Shown in pieces: positions 8,617 through 17,543 of a DNA stretch of 64,000 nucleotides. How positions within the stretch are numbered: the first letter of the stretch is position 1; the number at the start of each line of letters is the position of its first letter. The notes beneath the pieces are model-generated. The model ran no database searches. It saw only the letters and a program-made list of their open reading frames with translations, and was not told the DNA's origin. Source of the DNA: Prochlorococcus sp. AG-409-B05 (lineage in GTDB: Bacteria > Cyanobacteriota > Cyanobacteriia > PCC-6307 > Cyanobiaceae); contig QCJK01000007.1 of assembly GCA_003216075.1 (NCBI GenBank), forward strand, positions 1 through 64,000, given 5' to 3'. The translations under genes and the position numbers were made by a program.

Positions 8617-9058
8617 AATCAGAGAAAAGAGAAGAGGGTTTTCTAAATTGACCGAGGTAGCTAAACATAGTCACCAGATTCGCATTCAATTAGATGAAAG
8701 ATGAAATTCTCTCAGGCAAGACCTATTCCGATTAGTAGCAATCCAATAATAAATATCTATTTCTACAATTCACTGAATGAAAAAGTTGACAAATATATTT
8801 ATAGGCAACTAAAGGTAGGCAAATAAAGAAGCAATACACACACCATAAATAGTGGTACTTCTAAATTTTAATATGCACAACACTATCAGCAGTATGTATC
8901 TAGCGATGGCAAAAAGCTTTTCAACTCACTAGTCTCATCTTGAATAGGAAATAAGGACTGCTCGGTCTCATGCTCAAACAAAGCCTTCATTCTATATAGA
9001 GGGGGGTATTGAAAAGAGATAATCAACTTTTCAGTTATCACCAGTAGAAGACGAAGCG
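8617..9058. other. Intergenic stretch
   Basis: No gene, RNA or repeat was recognised. The stretch is AT-rich with frequent stops in all frames. Confidence 0.5.
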
Positions 9059-9196
9059 ATGCAACTTGAAAGCTATAAAAACATAACTATGAGTTTTCCC
9101 GACTGTTTAGGTGTAAGAACCGAAGTGAGTGACATTTACCGTATAAACTCATTCGGTTTACATCAACAATCTTTACTGATATTGAAGGCAAACTAA
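9059..9196 (+). CDS. Possible 45-residue small protein
   Basis: An ATG at 9059 opens a 45-codon ORF with mixed polar composition (LGVRTEVSDIYRINSFG) just upstream of the coiled-coil gene remnant at 9219. Another frame also looks partly protein-like here, so this may be the decayed upstream part of that gene. Not recognised. Confidence 0.3.
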   Translation: MQLESYKNITMSFPDCLGVRTEVSDIYRINSFGLHQQSLLILKAN

Positions 9197-9218
9197 TGGG
9201 GTTCACGCACAGCGCACC

Positions 9219-9495
9219 ATGCACACATCTCTATTCGACACTTACTTCGCTAACTCTTTATTCTCTCCAATAGATAAAATTTATGTTATCGCTGATAGCC
9301 AGCCAAAGGAGTTCAAACGTAAACAACGACTAGAAGAACTTGACAACCTTGAAAATGCACGTAAGAAGCTGGAGAAGACTTATGACACGTATCAAAATCA
9401 TCGATGAACGTGAGCATGAACTACAAGAAGAACTTACAGCACTTCTCTCGACAACAAAGAAGACTGAATTACTAGCTGAAGAAAATAGAAAATAA
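9219..9495 (+). pseudogene. Coiled-coil gene split by a frameshift
   Basis: The first frame (9219-9407) encodes MHTSLFDTYFANSLF and a charged helix ending KKLEKTYDT. A different frame (9382-9495, ATG TRIKIIDEREHELQ) continues the same helix to EENRK. The remnant at 3716-3865 aligns with both parts in one frame apart from its stop, which shows that the two parts belong together. Either the gene is broken or the second frame is now translated separately. Confidence 0.55.
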
Positions 9496-9740
9496 ATTAA
9501 GCTGTCTCAAAGCTATAAGCTAAAAAGCTTTACCACACTTTAGAGGTTCAAACAAACCCCTTAGATGTGGAGCTTTTAGATAACACTTAAATTCCCTTAA
9601 CTATCAACTATCCCTTGAACAGAGATAGGAAAATAATTTAGTAGGGAAAAATTTTAGTCTTCATTTTCTACTTCTTTTGTTACTTAGTATTCCCAAGCAT
9701 CAAGCTCTGAATAAGCTTGGGATTAATAAAAGCTAAAGTA

Positions 9741-10415
9741 ATGACTTTTAATACATCCTCCGTGACGTTAATTCCTGGTAGCGATTGCAAAGATGCTTTC
9801 AAAACTGCCTTTGAAAATCGATATACCTGGGAGCCTGATTTTTATGGCTACCAAGGAAAATGTATTTTTGAAGAAAATGATCGTATTCATCAAGGCATAT
9901 TCAAAGTAAATGCTGACTTAAAAGCTCATGTGGAGGGGATAGTAGACGAATCTATTCAAAAGGCCATCTCATCTCAACTATGGGAAGTCTCAATCCATCG
10001 TGTACGAAGAAGCTTTGAGGAAGTCCATGGTCAGAACACATTTACTGCTGGGAAAAGTAATGCAATTGGTACGGAGGTGATTGTCGGAGGTAAAAATGCT
10101 GGAGATAAATATCGCATCAAAAATGGTGTAGTGAGTATGGTTCACCGTCACATCCACGGAACCTTGATAATTATCATCACTAAAAATACAATAGATACAG
10201 GGAATGGCTACCTTGCAAAGACATATAACAGTCAATACTTCGATCCTTCAACAGAAACACCTAGCAGTGGCGTTAGCTCTTTCACTGATACGTTTATACC
10301 TTTAAAAGATAGCGGCACCTGGGTCTTAACTGAAAGAATGGTCAAAACAGATAGCCATGACGAAGCGCCTTCCACCAAAAAGGTTTTTAAATTTATTGAC
10401 ATGACAATTAGTTGA
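9741..10415 (+). CDS. DUF3386 family protein
   Basis: This protein of about 224 residues starts at the ATG at 9741; a TTG at 9717 is less likely. It carries the DUF3386 pattern: DAFKTAFENRYTWEPDFYGY, QKAISSQLWEVSIHRVRRSF, VSMVHRHIHGTLIIIITK and SGVSSFTDTF. The family is typical of cyanobacteria and resembles a lipocalin-like or LolA-like half-barrel, but the function is unknown. A stem-loop lies about 40 bases downstream. Confidence 0.85.
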   Translation: MTFNTSSVTLIPGSDCKDAFKTAFENRYTWEPDFYGYQGKCIFEENDRIHQGIFKVNADLKAHVEGIVDESIQKAISSQLWEVSIHRVRRSFEEVHGQNTFTAGKSNAIGTEVIVGGKNAGDKYRIKNGVVSMVHRHIHGTLIIIITKNTIDTGNGYLAKTYNSQYFDPSTETPSSGVSSFTDTFIPLKDSGTWVLTERMVKTDSHDEAPSTKKVFKFIDMTIS

Positions 10416-11047
10416 TTATGGCGTTTCAAGTTCAATCCTCAACATCTAAAAGAACAGCAGGCATTCTCTGACAATGCCTGCTGAAATACAGAACAATTCC
10501 ATTCGCTAAGACTTTTTGGCTAATACATCAGCATTTTTCGAAATGATTAATACAACCAATTCAAATTTTTTGTAAAGGATTGAATAGCAATATCGATCAA
10601 ACATAACCGGGCGGCTTTATGTTTTCCTTGAATTCCATACAAAGAAATAGTCGAAATAATACTAATAATCATTCCACTAACCCATCTAAAGCCAGTAACA
10701 ACCTAGGCTTTACATAGACTTCAATTATATTTCTGAGAACATTATAACAATATTTGGCATTCTCTAATTTTTCCCCTCCTAATTTACTGGCGATATCAGA
10801 ATAAGAAAACCAAACATCAATTACTTCACCAGATCTACAGTTTAAAACCTTGAGACTTCAAGATTTTCCCTCAATTGTTCTTATGATTCAAGAACTAGAG
10901 CAACTTGCCAAATATTCTGAAAGCGAATTATCAAGCTTAATATCTAAGATTGAATCTAATCCCTAAATATTTTTCAGTTTACTAATTTAAAGCAAACATA
11001 AAATTAAGCTTTTAGATTAATCAAGCTTCTCTTGTTTGTTGAGATTT
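10416..11047. other. Intergenic stretch with a stem-loop and a nonsense-interrupted reading frame
   Basis: A stem-loop of 10 bp (10457-10483) follows the DUF3386 gene. On the plus strand, about 10755-10966 reads as one open frame except for a single TAA. It ends in a convincing helix (IQELEQLAKYSESELSSLIS). It has no clear start and is probably a decayed small gene. Confidence 0.35.
10457..10483. terminator. Stem-loop after the DUF3386 gene
   Basis: The arms AGCAGGCATT and AATGCCTGCT pair perfectly around a 7-base loop. There is no T-run on the plus side, while the minus side has a short T-rich tail. It is probably an end-of-transcript or 3'-protecting structure. Confidence 0.5.
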
Positions 11048-11800
11048 TCATTCGACATCTACGAATTCATAATCTGCATTTAAACCCATTTTACTCCCTG
11101 CAACATATTTTTGCTCAGATACTCCATCTTTATTGAAAATCTTGAAAGTCGCATTAAAAGCAATTGACCTTCTCTCATCTGGCCCAATAAAAGGATTTAC
11201 ACTATGCATGAGATAAGACGGAAATATAAGCATCATGCCTTCTTTCGGTTCTATAGAAACCATTCCCGACTCAAAGATGTCTCCATCTCTTTGCGCTGTT
11301 GAACTATAAAAGAAATTAATATCACCATCATTCTCATACAAGCCTTTTTTAGACTCGATTCTTCGTCTACCTTTAACCATAGGAGTTTTCAAATAAATCA
11401 CAGAACTAACTTCACATGTCCTATGATTGTGAATAGGATTGTATTCATTTTCATACTGTGAGACCACCCAGGCATCATTAATAAATGAATCAATAATTGA
11501 TTGATTATCATATAAGCCTTTAATCCTAGCGCAATGGATTATATAAGATCTAACACATGAATCAAGAAAACTATAAACATCAAAATCAATAAAGTCAGAT
11601 TTAAATATCTTTTTTTCAAGATTTATCACTCCTGCTAGTGTCTCACCATGAGACTTCCTATTCCCTAAACTCAGTATTTTGTCAGATAGGGTCAACAAAG
11701 AAATAAAAATTTTTTCAGGTAAAATAACTTCAGCAATGAGAGGTCCAAAATAGTTTTTCACCTGGAATGACTTCGGCTCACTATTAAACTGCACTGTCAT
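11048..11800 (-). CDS. 2OG-Fe(II) oxygenase superfamily protein
   Basis: The 250-residue protein matches the TIGR02466-type 2OG-Fe(II) oxygenase layout. NPIHNHRTCEVSSVIYL holds the first metal ligands, FPSYLMHSVNPF holds the distal His, and RRSIAFNATF supplies the Arg that binds 2-oxoglutarate. Family members hydroxylate proteins or small molecules and are common in marine cyanobacteria and their phages. The substrate is unknown. It has no operon partner, and its codon use is AT-rich, so transfer through phage is possible but not shown. Confidence 0.75.
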   Translation of the reverse strand: MTVQFNSEPKSFQVKNYFGPLIAEVILPEKIFISLLTLSDKILSLGNRKSHGETLAGVINLEKKIFKSDFIDFDVYSFLDSCVRSYIIHCARIKGLYDNQSIIDSFINDAWVVSQYENEYNPIHNHRTCEVSSVIYLKTPMVKGRRRIESKKGLYENDGDINFFYSSTAQRDGDIFESGMVSIEPKEGMMLIFPSYLMHSVNPFIGPDERRSIAFNATFKIFNKDGVSEQKYVAGSKMGLNADYEFVDVE

Positions 11801-11860
11801 AGACTCATTCCAAAAGTTTGAGATTATTTACTATTATAGAAGAGAATTAAATGTTCACAG

Positions 11861-11968
11861 ATGATTAATTTTTCTCCTTACATACTTTTACTTGTTTTAA
11901 TCATTATCAGTCCGTCAAATAATATAAACTCAAGCAACCTAGAATCACTTTACAATATAGCTTCTTGA
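11861..11968 (+). CDS. Possible 35-residue secreted or membrane peptide
   Basis: An ATG at 11861 opens a 35-codon ORF with a hydrophobic core (YILLLVLIIISPS) followed by a short Ser/Asn-rich tail. A perfect 12-bp stem-loop starts 19 bases after the stop. The compact gene-plus-hairpin unit supports a real transcript, but there is no homology evidence. Confidence 0.35.
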   Translation: MINFSPYILLLVLIIISPSNNINSSNLESLYNIAS

Positions 11969-12301
11969 GCAAAGGTGATCCAACTTTTCAATTGCGTAAT
12001 CAGTCTACGCAATTGAATAATTATTTACAATCTTCCTAAAAGAAATTATAAATTAATTGTGGATTTCAATCATTTTTATTCTCAAACAATTACTCCTAAC
12101 TCTCTAAAACTTTAGGTTTTTGGTCTCAATTAGAATTTCAGATTAATTTCTTAATCCCATAAAAGTATTAGATCTCGAGTAGATTCTTAAAAAATATTTT
12201 GACACAAATTTTAGAAAATATCCACCCTGTCAGCACTAAATTTAATATACATAATTCTAATATGGCTACCTTCCTTTTAGAAAACCAACAGCAGTAAGCC
12301 C
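11969..12301. other. Intergenic stretch with one stem-loop
   Basis: Apart from the stem-loop at 11987-12017 no gene or repeat is recognised. The stretch is very AT-rich. Confidence 0.5.
11987..12017. terminator. Perfect 12-bp stem-loop
   Basis: The arms TTCAATTGCGTA and TACGCAATTGAA flank a 7-base loop. There is no T-run on the plus strand. It sits 19 bases after a 35-codon ORF and may end that transcript. Confidence 0.5.
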
Positions 12302-12940
12302 TCAAAACAAACTCATTTGATATAGAGATGGTTTATTGATTGGTTCGACCTTCCATTCCTCGGGGCTCCATCCAATCAAGATAGGTTCCAATGCTTTCAA
12401 AGAAAGTCTATCTTTGACTGGTGCTATCCACTCTTCTTCTAATCCATTTGGAATGATCACTGGCATTCGATTATGAAATGGCCTTACTAAATCATTTGGA
12501 GGAGAAGTTAACACACAACAAGTTTGCAGTTCACTACCTTCAGGACTGGTCCAAATATTCCAAATTCCTGCCAGCCAAAATGGATTGGAATCTTTCCTAC
12601 TTATACGATGACTCTTTTCATGAAATCCATTGGCAGGTAAGACACATCTTCTATGTCTCCAACTTCCTCTGAATAATTTCTTTTCTCCAACTGTTTCAGC
12701 CCTTGCATTAAAAGGCCTTGGCATTGATGGATCAAAGGGATCTTTAGCCCATTCAGAAATAAATCCCCAAAGCATTAGAGTAGTGGATATTTTTCCCTCA
12801 TTCTTAAGGACAAGAACAGGATCAGTTGGTTTAATCAATTCCTGTGTAGTATATTTCTCCTTAAAACCTGCGGGAAGATCCTTCTTTAAAACTAATGGTA
12901 GGTTCTCAAATTTAGTTGTAAGCTCAAAACTTCCACACAT
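12302..12940 (-). CDS. SRAP/HMCES family abasic-site DNA-protein crosslink protein
   Basis: The start is set at 12940 because the family needs Met-Cys at the N-terminus: after Met removal, Cys2 forms the covalent bond with abasic sites in single-stranded DNA. The sequence then shows MCGSFEL, RPFNARAET (active-site Asn), VLPANGFHEKSH (Glu) and FHNRMPVII (His), all expected for SRAP. The 212-residue length is normal. The role is shielding abasic sites during replication, useful under UV or oxidative damage. An upstream in-frame start would add seven residues and bury Cys2. Confidence 0.92.
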   Translation of the reverse strand: MCGSFELTTKFENLPLVLKKDLPAGFKEKYTTQELIKPTDPVLVLKNEGKISTTLMLWGFISEWAKDPFDPSMPRPFNARAETVGEKKLFRGSWRHRRCVLPANGFHEKSHRISRKDSNPFWLAGIWNIWTSPEGSELQTCCVLTSPPNDLVRPFHNRMPVIIPNGLEEEWIAPVKDRLSLKALEPILIGWSPEEWKVEPINKPSLYQMSLF

Positions 12941-12961
12941 AAGCAAATTGGAAAGCAACAA

Positions 12962-13146
12962 TTAGGAGTGAGTAAATAGTTTGACTTCTATAATTACAGA
13001 ATAAGGAGGATCATAATTATCTGCACCTGAACAAAAAAATTTCTGAATATATTATGCAAGAAATCATATGCATCATCATGATTCTCTAAGAGATATTTCG
13101 TCATTTCACCCTCATCCCTATCGTGACTAATGATTGTGTATTGCAT
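12962..13146 (-). pseudogene. Small gene with a frameshift at a seven-T run
   Basis: An ATG at 13146 opens MQYTIISHDRDEGEMTKYLL and ENHDDAYDFLHNIFRNFF, then runs out at 12994. In the -1 frame the reading continues naturally (CSGADNYDPPYSVIIEV) to a TAA at 12962. The switch lies at a run of seven T (13039-13033) that is in register as T TTT TTT, the classic bacterial -1 slippery form. It is either a homopolymer indel or a programmed frameshift. The family is unknown. Confidence 0.55.
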
Positions 13147-13158
13147 TGGTTTTATAAA

Positions 13159-13386
13159 TTAGTAATGTGGAGGGTGTGATTCCTCAATAGGAAAGTAAGC
13201 GCGATCTTCATTGTCTGGGTCTCTACTCCTAATGCTTTCTTCTACCTCATCATAGGAGTCGTCATCATAGTTCTTCTCGCGCTGAGTCATTGCCTGTTGC
13301 TCTATCTTCCTATTGGAAAATAGCACCAAAACTTCTAAGTACATCTGTCTGTCATCAATCAATAAAGAGTTATTATTGAATCTCAT
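13159..13386 (-). CDS. Small acidic hypothetical protein
   Basis: The 75-residue product has a hydrophobic N-terminal half (MYLEVLVLFSNRKI) and a very acidic C-terminal half (YDDDSYDEVEESIRSRDPDN). It lies 12 bases upstream of the frameshifted gene on the same strand. No family is recognised. Confidence 0.5.
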   Translation of the reverse strand: MRFNNNSLLIDDRQMYLEVLVLFSNRKIEQQAMTQREKNYDDDSYDEVEESIRSRDPDNEDRAYFPIEESHPPHY

Positions 13387-13597
13387 ATTTCAACCCTAAT
13401 GGGGAATCCTTAATAGCGACGCCCTTTCTCCTTATTGCTACTAAGCAAATTTACTTCAAAGCAGTCTGTTCATAACATAAGCACCTATTATTAATTAAAA
13501 TCAATGTGTTAAGACGAATTAAGAGATGTGTTAACAACTTAAATTTCAATGAAATAGAAATTATGCTTTATGAATTAATCAATTTTTAACACAACTA

Positions 13598-13780
13598 ATG
13601 GAATTAGATCCAGTAACAAAATGGTTGATCAGAGCAGCCTCCCTTATGATAATTTTCATCGGTTTAATAATTACTTTGGCTTTCCCTATTATTGCCTTAA
13701 CAATCAATTCAAAACTTTCGATAGCCCAAAATTCGTTTAAAGAAACGATAGAACTTATAGTTCAACAACTTTTGAGCTAA
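13598..13780 (+). CDS. Small one- or two-helix membrane protein
   Basis: The product is 60 residues: a short amphipathic start, a long hydrophobic segment (AASLMIIFIGLIITLAF, then PIIALTI) and a polar tail. ATG start. Function unknown; typical of the small membrane proteins in this region. Confidence 0.5.
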   Translation: MELDPVTKWLIRAASLMIIFIGLIITLAFPIIALTINSKLSIAQNSFKETIELIVQQLLS

Positions 13781-13855
13781 TTTAATGATTTTGATTAATC
13801 ATATTTACAGAATAAATAGACATAAAATAATTTACTACATTTAATCAACTATCAG

Positions 13856-14071
13856 ATGATGTGTTCTGATTTGGCTGGTAATTCATCAAAGTGGATAAAA
13901 TTTGCTGATCTTTGTAATAGGATTTCAGATGTTAATAGCCTTTTCTCCGAACTTACTAGGACCGAATCAGAGGACTATTGCTTAGCAGCTTTTTGGAAGT
14001 TTTGTGATGCCTATAAATTTAGTATAGACCAAGAATCATATCTTAATCAAATGATCTCTTTACTCTCGTAA
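13856..14071 (+). CDS. Hypothetical helical protein (71 aa)
   Basis: The product is soluble and mostly helical (WIKFADLCNRISDVNSLFSE, DYCLAAFWKFCDAYKFSI) with four Cys. It is not recognised. It begins at a double ATG 76 bases after the small membrane protein on the same strand. Confidence 0.5.
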   Translation: MMCSDLAGNSSKWIKFADLCNRISDVNSLFSELTRTESEDYCLAAFWKFCDAYKFSIDQESYLNQMISLLS

Positions 14072-14303
14072 AGAGATATCTACCTACATATAAAGACATC
14101 CCAAAACTTATCAGCCCAGGCTAACTAATTTTTTATACTAATGACTCGCCACCCTGATAATTTTAAAAGTAATTCTTGTTTTATTTTTTTGATATCAAAA
14201 TCAATACATTCATGAAATGTTCAACAATAAAATTCAATATTCAAATAGGTGAACTTATAAAAGTTTAGTGCTTTTCTGTTCTTCTTTAATACTGTCTTAT
14301 TCT

Positions 14304-14531
14304 TCATTTCACTTGATATACCTTTGAACGTCCATTGCACTTTCTCACAGCCCATGATATTGGAGCTTTCACGCTTTCTTGTTCAACACAAATGCTTTGA
14401 TAGTTGGCCCATTTGGCTACTGGACGCAAACTAACGACTATCAAAGCTAGGCAAATAGCACATAAGAATAAAGCAAATCCAGTTAAAATTTTAATATAAT
14501 CAAATTTTTCATCGTCTCTGGTATCGATCAT
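14304..14531 (-). CDS. CNG-signature one-helix protein, member 2
   Basis: The protein of about 75 residues has a charged N-terminus, a membrane helix (ILTGFALFLCAICLALIVVS) and an external tail with RPVAKWANYQSICVEQ and WAVRKCNGRSK. It shares the PVAKW ... C ... CNG pattern with the proteins at 8368, 32346 and 34749. The start is the ATG at 14531 rather than the TTG before it. The two Cys are well placed for a periplasmic disulfide. Function unknown. Confidence 0.65.
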   Translation of the reverse strand: MIDTRDDEKFDYIKILTGFALFLCAICLALIVVSLRPVAKWANYQSICVEQESVKAPISWAVRKCNGRSKVYQVK

Positions 14532-14720
14532 CAAAATTTGATGGCATGAGCCTAGTTACTACTAAGAATATTTTCACCTAGCCATTTTTGCAACTTTCAT
14601 GAATCCACCTTCTTAGTCTGACTAGCCTTTAAAAAAAGTTGTCTCGACTTTGGACAGTCGAAAGACTTGTTAACCAATTGTTGACGAGAGAAACTCAGAG
14701 ATATAGCCAACTCAAATTAA

Positions 14721-15230
14721 ATGCCTTCTTTGCTGACTTTGCTGGTGTACATCCTTGGAGGTGCAGCCTTAGGGTCTCTCATGATTCTAACTGGCATCCC
14801 TGCTGCTCCACTCTTGGGTGCAATTTTTGGAGCTGGATTATTGAGCATTAGTGGTCAACTTGAGGTTGCGGCTTGGCCCTTAGGAACAAAAACCATACTT
14901 GGAATAGGAATAGGAACTGTCATTGGTACAGGAATTAATAGAGAAACATTAGGGGAATTACAATTACTTTGGAAACCAGCATTGATCATAACTTTTACTC
15001 TTTTAATAACAGGAATTCTGGTCGGACTACTAGTTAGCAAATATCTCGGAGTAGAAACAGTAGTTGCCTTATTAGGAGCAGCTCCTGGAGGTACTATAGG
15101 AATGAGTCTAGTAGGCTCAGAATTCGGGGTTGGAGCAGCTGTTGCGGCTCTACACGCTGTCAGATTAATAACAGTTCTATTTTTAATACCTTCAATAGTC
15201 AATTTTCTAGCTCCTAAAACCCTTCCCTAA
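14721..15230 (+). CDS. AbrB-family membrane protein, half size
   Basis: The 169-residue polytopic membrane protein carries one AbrB repeat (IPAAPLLGAIFGAGLLSISG, later GAAPGGTIGMSLVGSEFGVG), with about five helices. Full-length AbrB-type transporters contain two such repeats, so this half-size form would have to dimerise. The family is thought to be membrane transport or regulatory, with uncertain substrate. Stand-alone gene. Confidence 0.8.
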   Translation: MPSLLTLLVYILGGAALGSLMILTGIPAAPLLGAIFGAGLLSISGQLEVAAWPLGTKTILGIGIGTVIGTGINRETLGELQLLWKPALIITFTLLITGILVGLLVSKYLGVETVVALLGAAPGGTIGMSLVGSEFGVGAAVAALHAVRLITVLFLIPSIVNFLAPKTLP

Positions 15231-15593
15231 AGCCAACAAAATCAAATGACTTAATGAAAATCTCTCTAACAGAAATAGTCGGATATAATCTCTACGAGTA
15301 GTCTTAATAGTTTTTAAAAAGAGTTCTAAAAGAACCAATCTTAAAAATTAACTATAGAGATATTAGATAATCTATTATATTTTTTATAATTGAGCACCTC
15401 TTTAAACAATCAAAATTAACTTATCGAACATTCTATAGTATTCAAAAGTCAATTTGGCTCAGCTTTATTTTAGTTTTAGCAGGACTGAACGTATTATATT
15501 AAATCATTAATCTGGTTTAATAAATATCAAACCTATAAACATCTATTAATTAAGTCTAACCAATACTTTAAATACCTAACTCAAAATAAACGC
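15231..15593. other. Intergenic stretch
   Basis: No gene, stem-loop or repeat of note was recognised in 363 AT-rich bases between two converging genes. Confidence 0.5.
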
Positions 15594-15947
15594 TTATTCC
15601 TTCTCAAATAATTCAACTAGCCTTTTGATATCATCTTTATAGATTAATAACGTTTTCAAATCATTAAATCCACTTTTCTTGAGAAAACCTAAAAACCCTC
15701 GTTGAAACTGAAGACCCTTTTCCATTCTTGATTCATCTTCTTCATATAAGGGTTTTAAATTCTTTAGCATTGCTTCATATGCACTACGAGCTTCTTCTGA
15801 GCTGAACTTAGTTCCATCACTCGCCTCAATTCCCTGAACAGTTCCCTGCCTAAGAATCAAAGTCAAGGTTCCAATAGTAAGGGCTATACCTAATAATCCA
15901 ATCCCAATAGATTGAATCGGGCCAAGCGTTAGAAATGTGTTTCCCAT
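15594..15947 (-). CDS. Hypothetical protein with an N-terminal membrane helix
   Basis: The start is placed at the ATG at 15947 (MGNTFLTL), giving 117 residues. A membrane helix (IGIGLLGIALTIGTLTLIL) is followed by a soluble helical domain (EEARSAYEAMLKNLKPLYEE). No family is recognised. It follows the small secreted protein at 15965-16120 on the same strand with a 17-base gap, so the two are probably one operon. Confidence 0.6.
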   Translation of the reverse strand: MGNTFLTLGPIQSIGIGLLGIALTIGTLTLILRQGTVQGIEASDGTKFSSEEARSAYEAMLKNLKPLYEEDESRMEKGLQFQRGFLGFLKKSGFNDLKTLLIYKDDIKRLVELFEKE

Positions 15948-15964
15948 AAATGATGTATCGATAT

Positions 15965-16120
15965 TCAATTTGTTTTAGAGGTTTCAGCTTTTTCAGTTTT
16001 TTCAGTAGAAACCTCTTGATTGCCTCCTTTTTTGGAATAAGGGCAATCTCCCCCACCCCAGGCAAGCACAGGGGCTGCACTAATTGTCAGGGCAAATACG
16101 AACGGAACAACTTTTTTCAT
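15965..16120 (-). CDS. Small secreted protein (51 aa)
   Basis: An ATG at 16120 opens a 51-residue ORF with a clean signal peptide (MKKVVPFVFALTISAAPVLA) whose predicted cleavage leaves a mature start WGGGDCPYSKKGG. A Lys/Glu/Thr tail follows. The mature peptide is about 31 residues with one Cys. It overlaps nothing real and precedes the membrane protein at 15594. Function unknown. Confidence 0.7.
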   Translation of the reverse strand: MKKVVPFVFALTISAAPVLAWGGGDCPYSKKGGNQEVSTEKTEKAETSKTN

Positions 16121-16472
16121 TTGGAAACTCAAATATTATCCATCTTAAGCATCCTGAAGACAATCTTAACAAAGAATCAGGGAGCTCGTCACCATCTTGA
16201 TATTTATCACGCTTTAAACACCAACTGGTCCACGCGATAAGCACTAAAACCCTACAAAGCAAACTCGGTAAAGCTTGCTTGTCGTATGAGTCCATAAGGA
16301 TATGACCTCTAAATACATGAAATCATCAATTAATCTTAATAAATATTTGAAACCTTTTATAATAATTTAAACAGGTCGACTAAATTGAAAAGAGTTTAAG
16401 AACCAAACTAAGAAACCTATACTTTTGCAATTTAATTCCAATGATTGTCGGAATAAATAGTTTGATTAACTT
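16121..16472. other. Intergenic stretch
   Basis: No convincing gene. A 71-codon minus-strand ORF reaches into the secreted-protein gene and is considered spurious. Confidence 0.45.
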
Positions 16473-16676
16473 TTAAACCTTACAAAAAGTTGTATGTATG
16501 TTGACGTCCATTGCAAAATTTTCGATACTAAATTTATTAATATCTCCAAAAGCCATTATTACGCTTTCTCCAATCTCTCCTATAGATTGATTTTCAATGA
16601 CTGACTCCATCATAGAAACCAAAAACAAAGCAACAAAAGAATTATTAATGCTCAAATGCTCCAAGCAAGTAATCAA
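16473..16676 (-). CDS. Possible hypothetical protein (67 aa)
   Basis: The ORF starts at a TTG; an internal double ATG would give about 46 residues (MMESVIENQSIGEIGESVI). The composition looks like a real soluble protein but no family is known. It is kept at low confidence. Confidence 0.4.
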   Translation of the reverse strand: MITCLEHLSINNSFVALFLVSMMESVIENQSIGEIGESVIMAFGDINKFSIENFAMDVNIHTTFCKV

Positions 16677-16737
16677 CTTTGAAAAGGTTACTTAATTCCT
16701 TATTGTGTCAATAACAAAGCTTCCAAATCCATAATTT

Positions 16738-17145
16738 ATGAGCCCCATGAAACAAGACTCTGATCTCTTAAAAAGGTTCACAGGTTCACAAATAGAAGAC
16801 CTAGTCAAGTCTAATGATGCCTTAGATGAAGAGGAGGCGATTTGGCTAAGAGAAGAGAAAGAAGAAGCAAAGAGAACAGCACGCGAAAAAAGATTGGCGA
16901 AGAATCCCTTCAGGCGATTGAAAAAAGCGCCTCTAGAAATCATTTGTCGATCCTTATTTTGGTTCTTCTTAGGTAGTTTCTTTTTTTCATTCGTTTTGAT
17001 CTACTCCAAAAGTCATTGGTGGTTTCTTTGGTACATCATTAGTGGTTGTGCATGTGTATTTTATAACCCAAATAGAAAAGCCTTAAAAGAACTATTAGAC
17101 GCCTGGCCAAACATCTTAGAGCTCATAAATAATAGAAAAAAGTAA
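16738..17145 (+). CDS. Hypothetical membrane protein with a charged cytoplasmic domain
   Basis: The 135-residue product has a highly charged helical N-terminal 60 residues (LREEKEEAKRTAREKRLAK), then two membrane helices (LFWFFLGSFFFSFVLIY and WWFLWYIISGCACVFY), then an amphipathic tail. This resembles a small membrane-anchored coiled-coil protein. No family is recognised. Confidence 0.55.
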   Translation: MSPMKQDSDLLKRFTGSQIEDLVKSNDALDEEEAIWLREEKEEAKRTAREKRLAKNPFRRLKKAPLEIICRSLFWFFLGSFFFSFVLIYSKSHWWFLWYIISGCACVFYNPNRKALKELLDAWPNILELINNRKK

Positions 17146-17303
17146 ATATATTATTAATTAATCTCAAGAAAAATCTTAGTGATTAACAACTTATTTAGCT
17201 TAATACCATTCTCCTATAGTTGATAAAGTATTTAATTTGAATGTATAAGCAAAAATCAATAATTCCTGATTATACAAACTTACAAAATTAATTATTCTTT
17301 CCT

Positions 17304-17543
17304 TCAATTAAAAGTATTGAATTTACCTGTTCCACTATCTCGATGGTTGTCAGGTAAGAAAGGAAAGATATCTTTAGGCCCTAGGAGATCTTCGATACTT
17401 ATTTCTTCCTTTAACTTCTTATCTATTTGTTGATTATTATTATTATTATTATCTTTAACGGAGGGTAAGACTGCATTCGCAGATTTATAAAAGGGAAATA
17501 AAACAAGAATTAAGCTCAAGAAAAAAGCAAATAAAAATTGCAT
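17304..17543 (-). CDS. Small secreted FPF-motif protein A
   Basis: The 79-residue protein has a signal peptide (LFAFFLSLILVLFPFYKSANA), an Asn-rich linker (six Asn) and a C-terminal block EDLLGPKDIFPFLPDNHRDS. The protein at 18350-18658 ends in a matching block (DLGSDQVFPFIAGLDSF), so the two are related secreted proteins. Its ATG overlaps the stop of the upstream gene in a TAATG arrangement, which suggests translational coupling. Confidence 0.6.
   Translation of the reverse strand: MQFLFAFFLSLILVLFPFYKSANAVLPSVKDNNNNNNQQIDKKLKEEISIEDLLGPKDIFPFLPDNHRDSGTGKFNTFN

Noticed and set aside
16080-16295. 71-codon minus-strand ORF
   Set aside because: It overlaps the clear small secreted protein at 15965-16120 and has no recognisable features.
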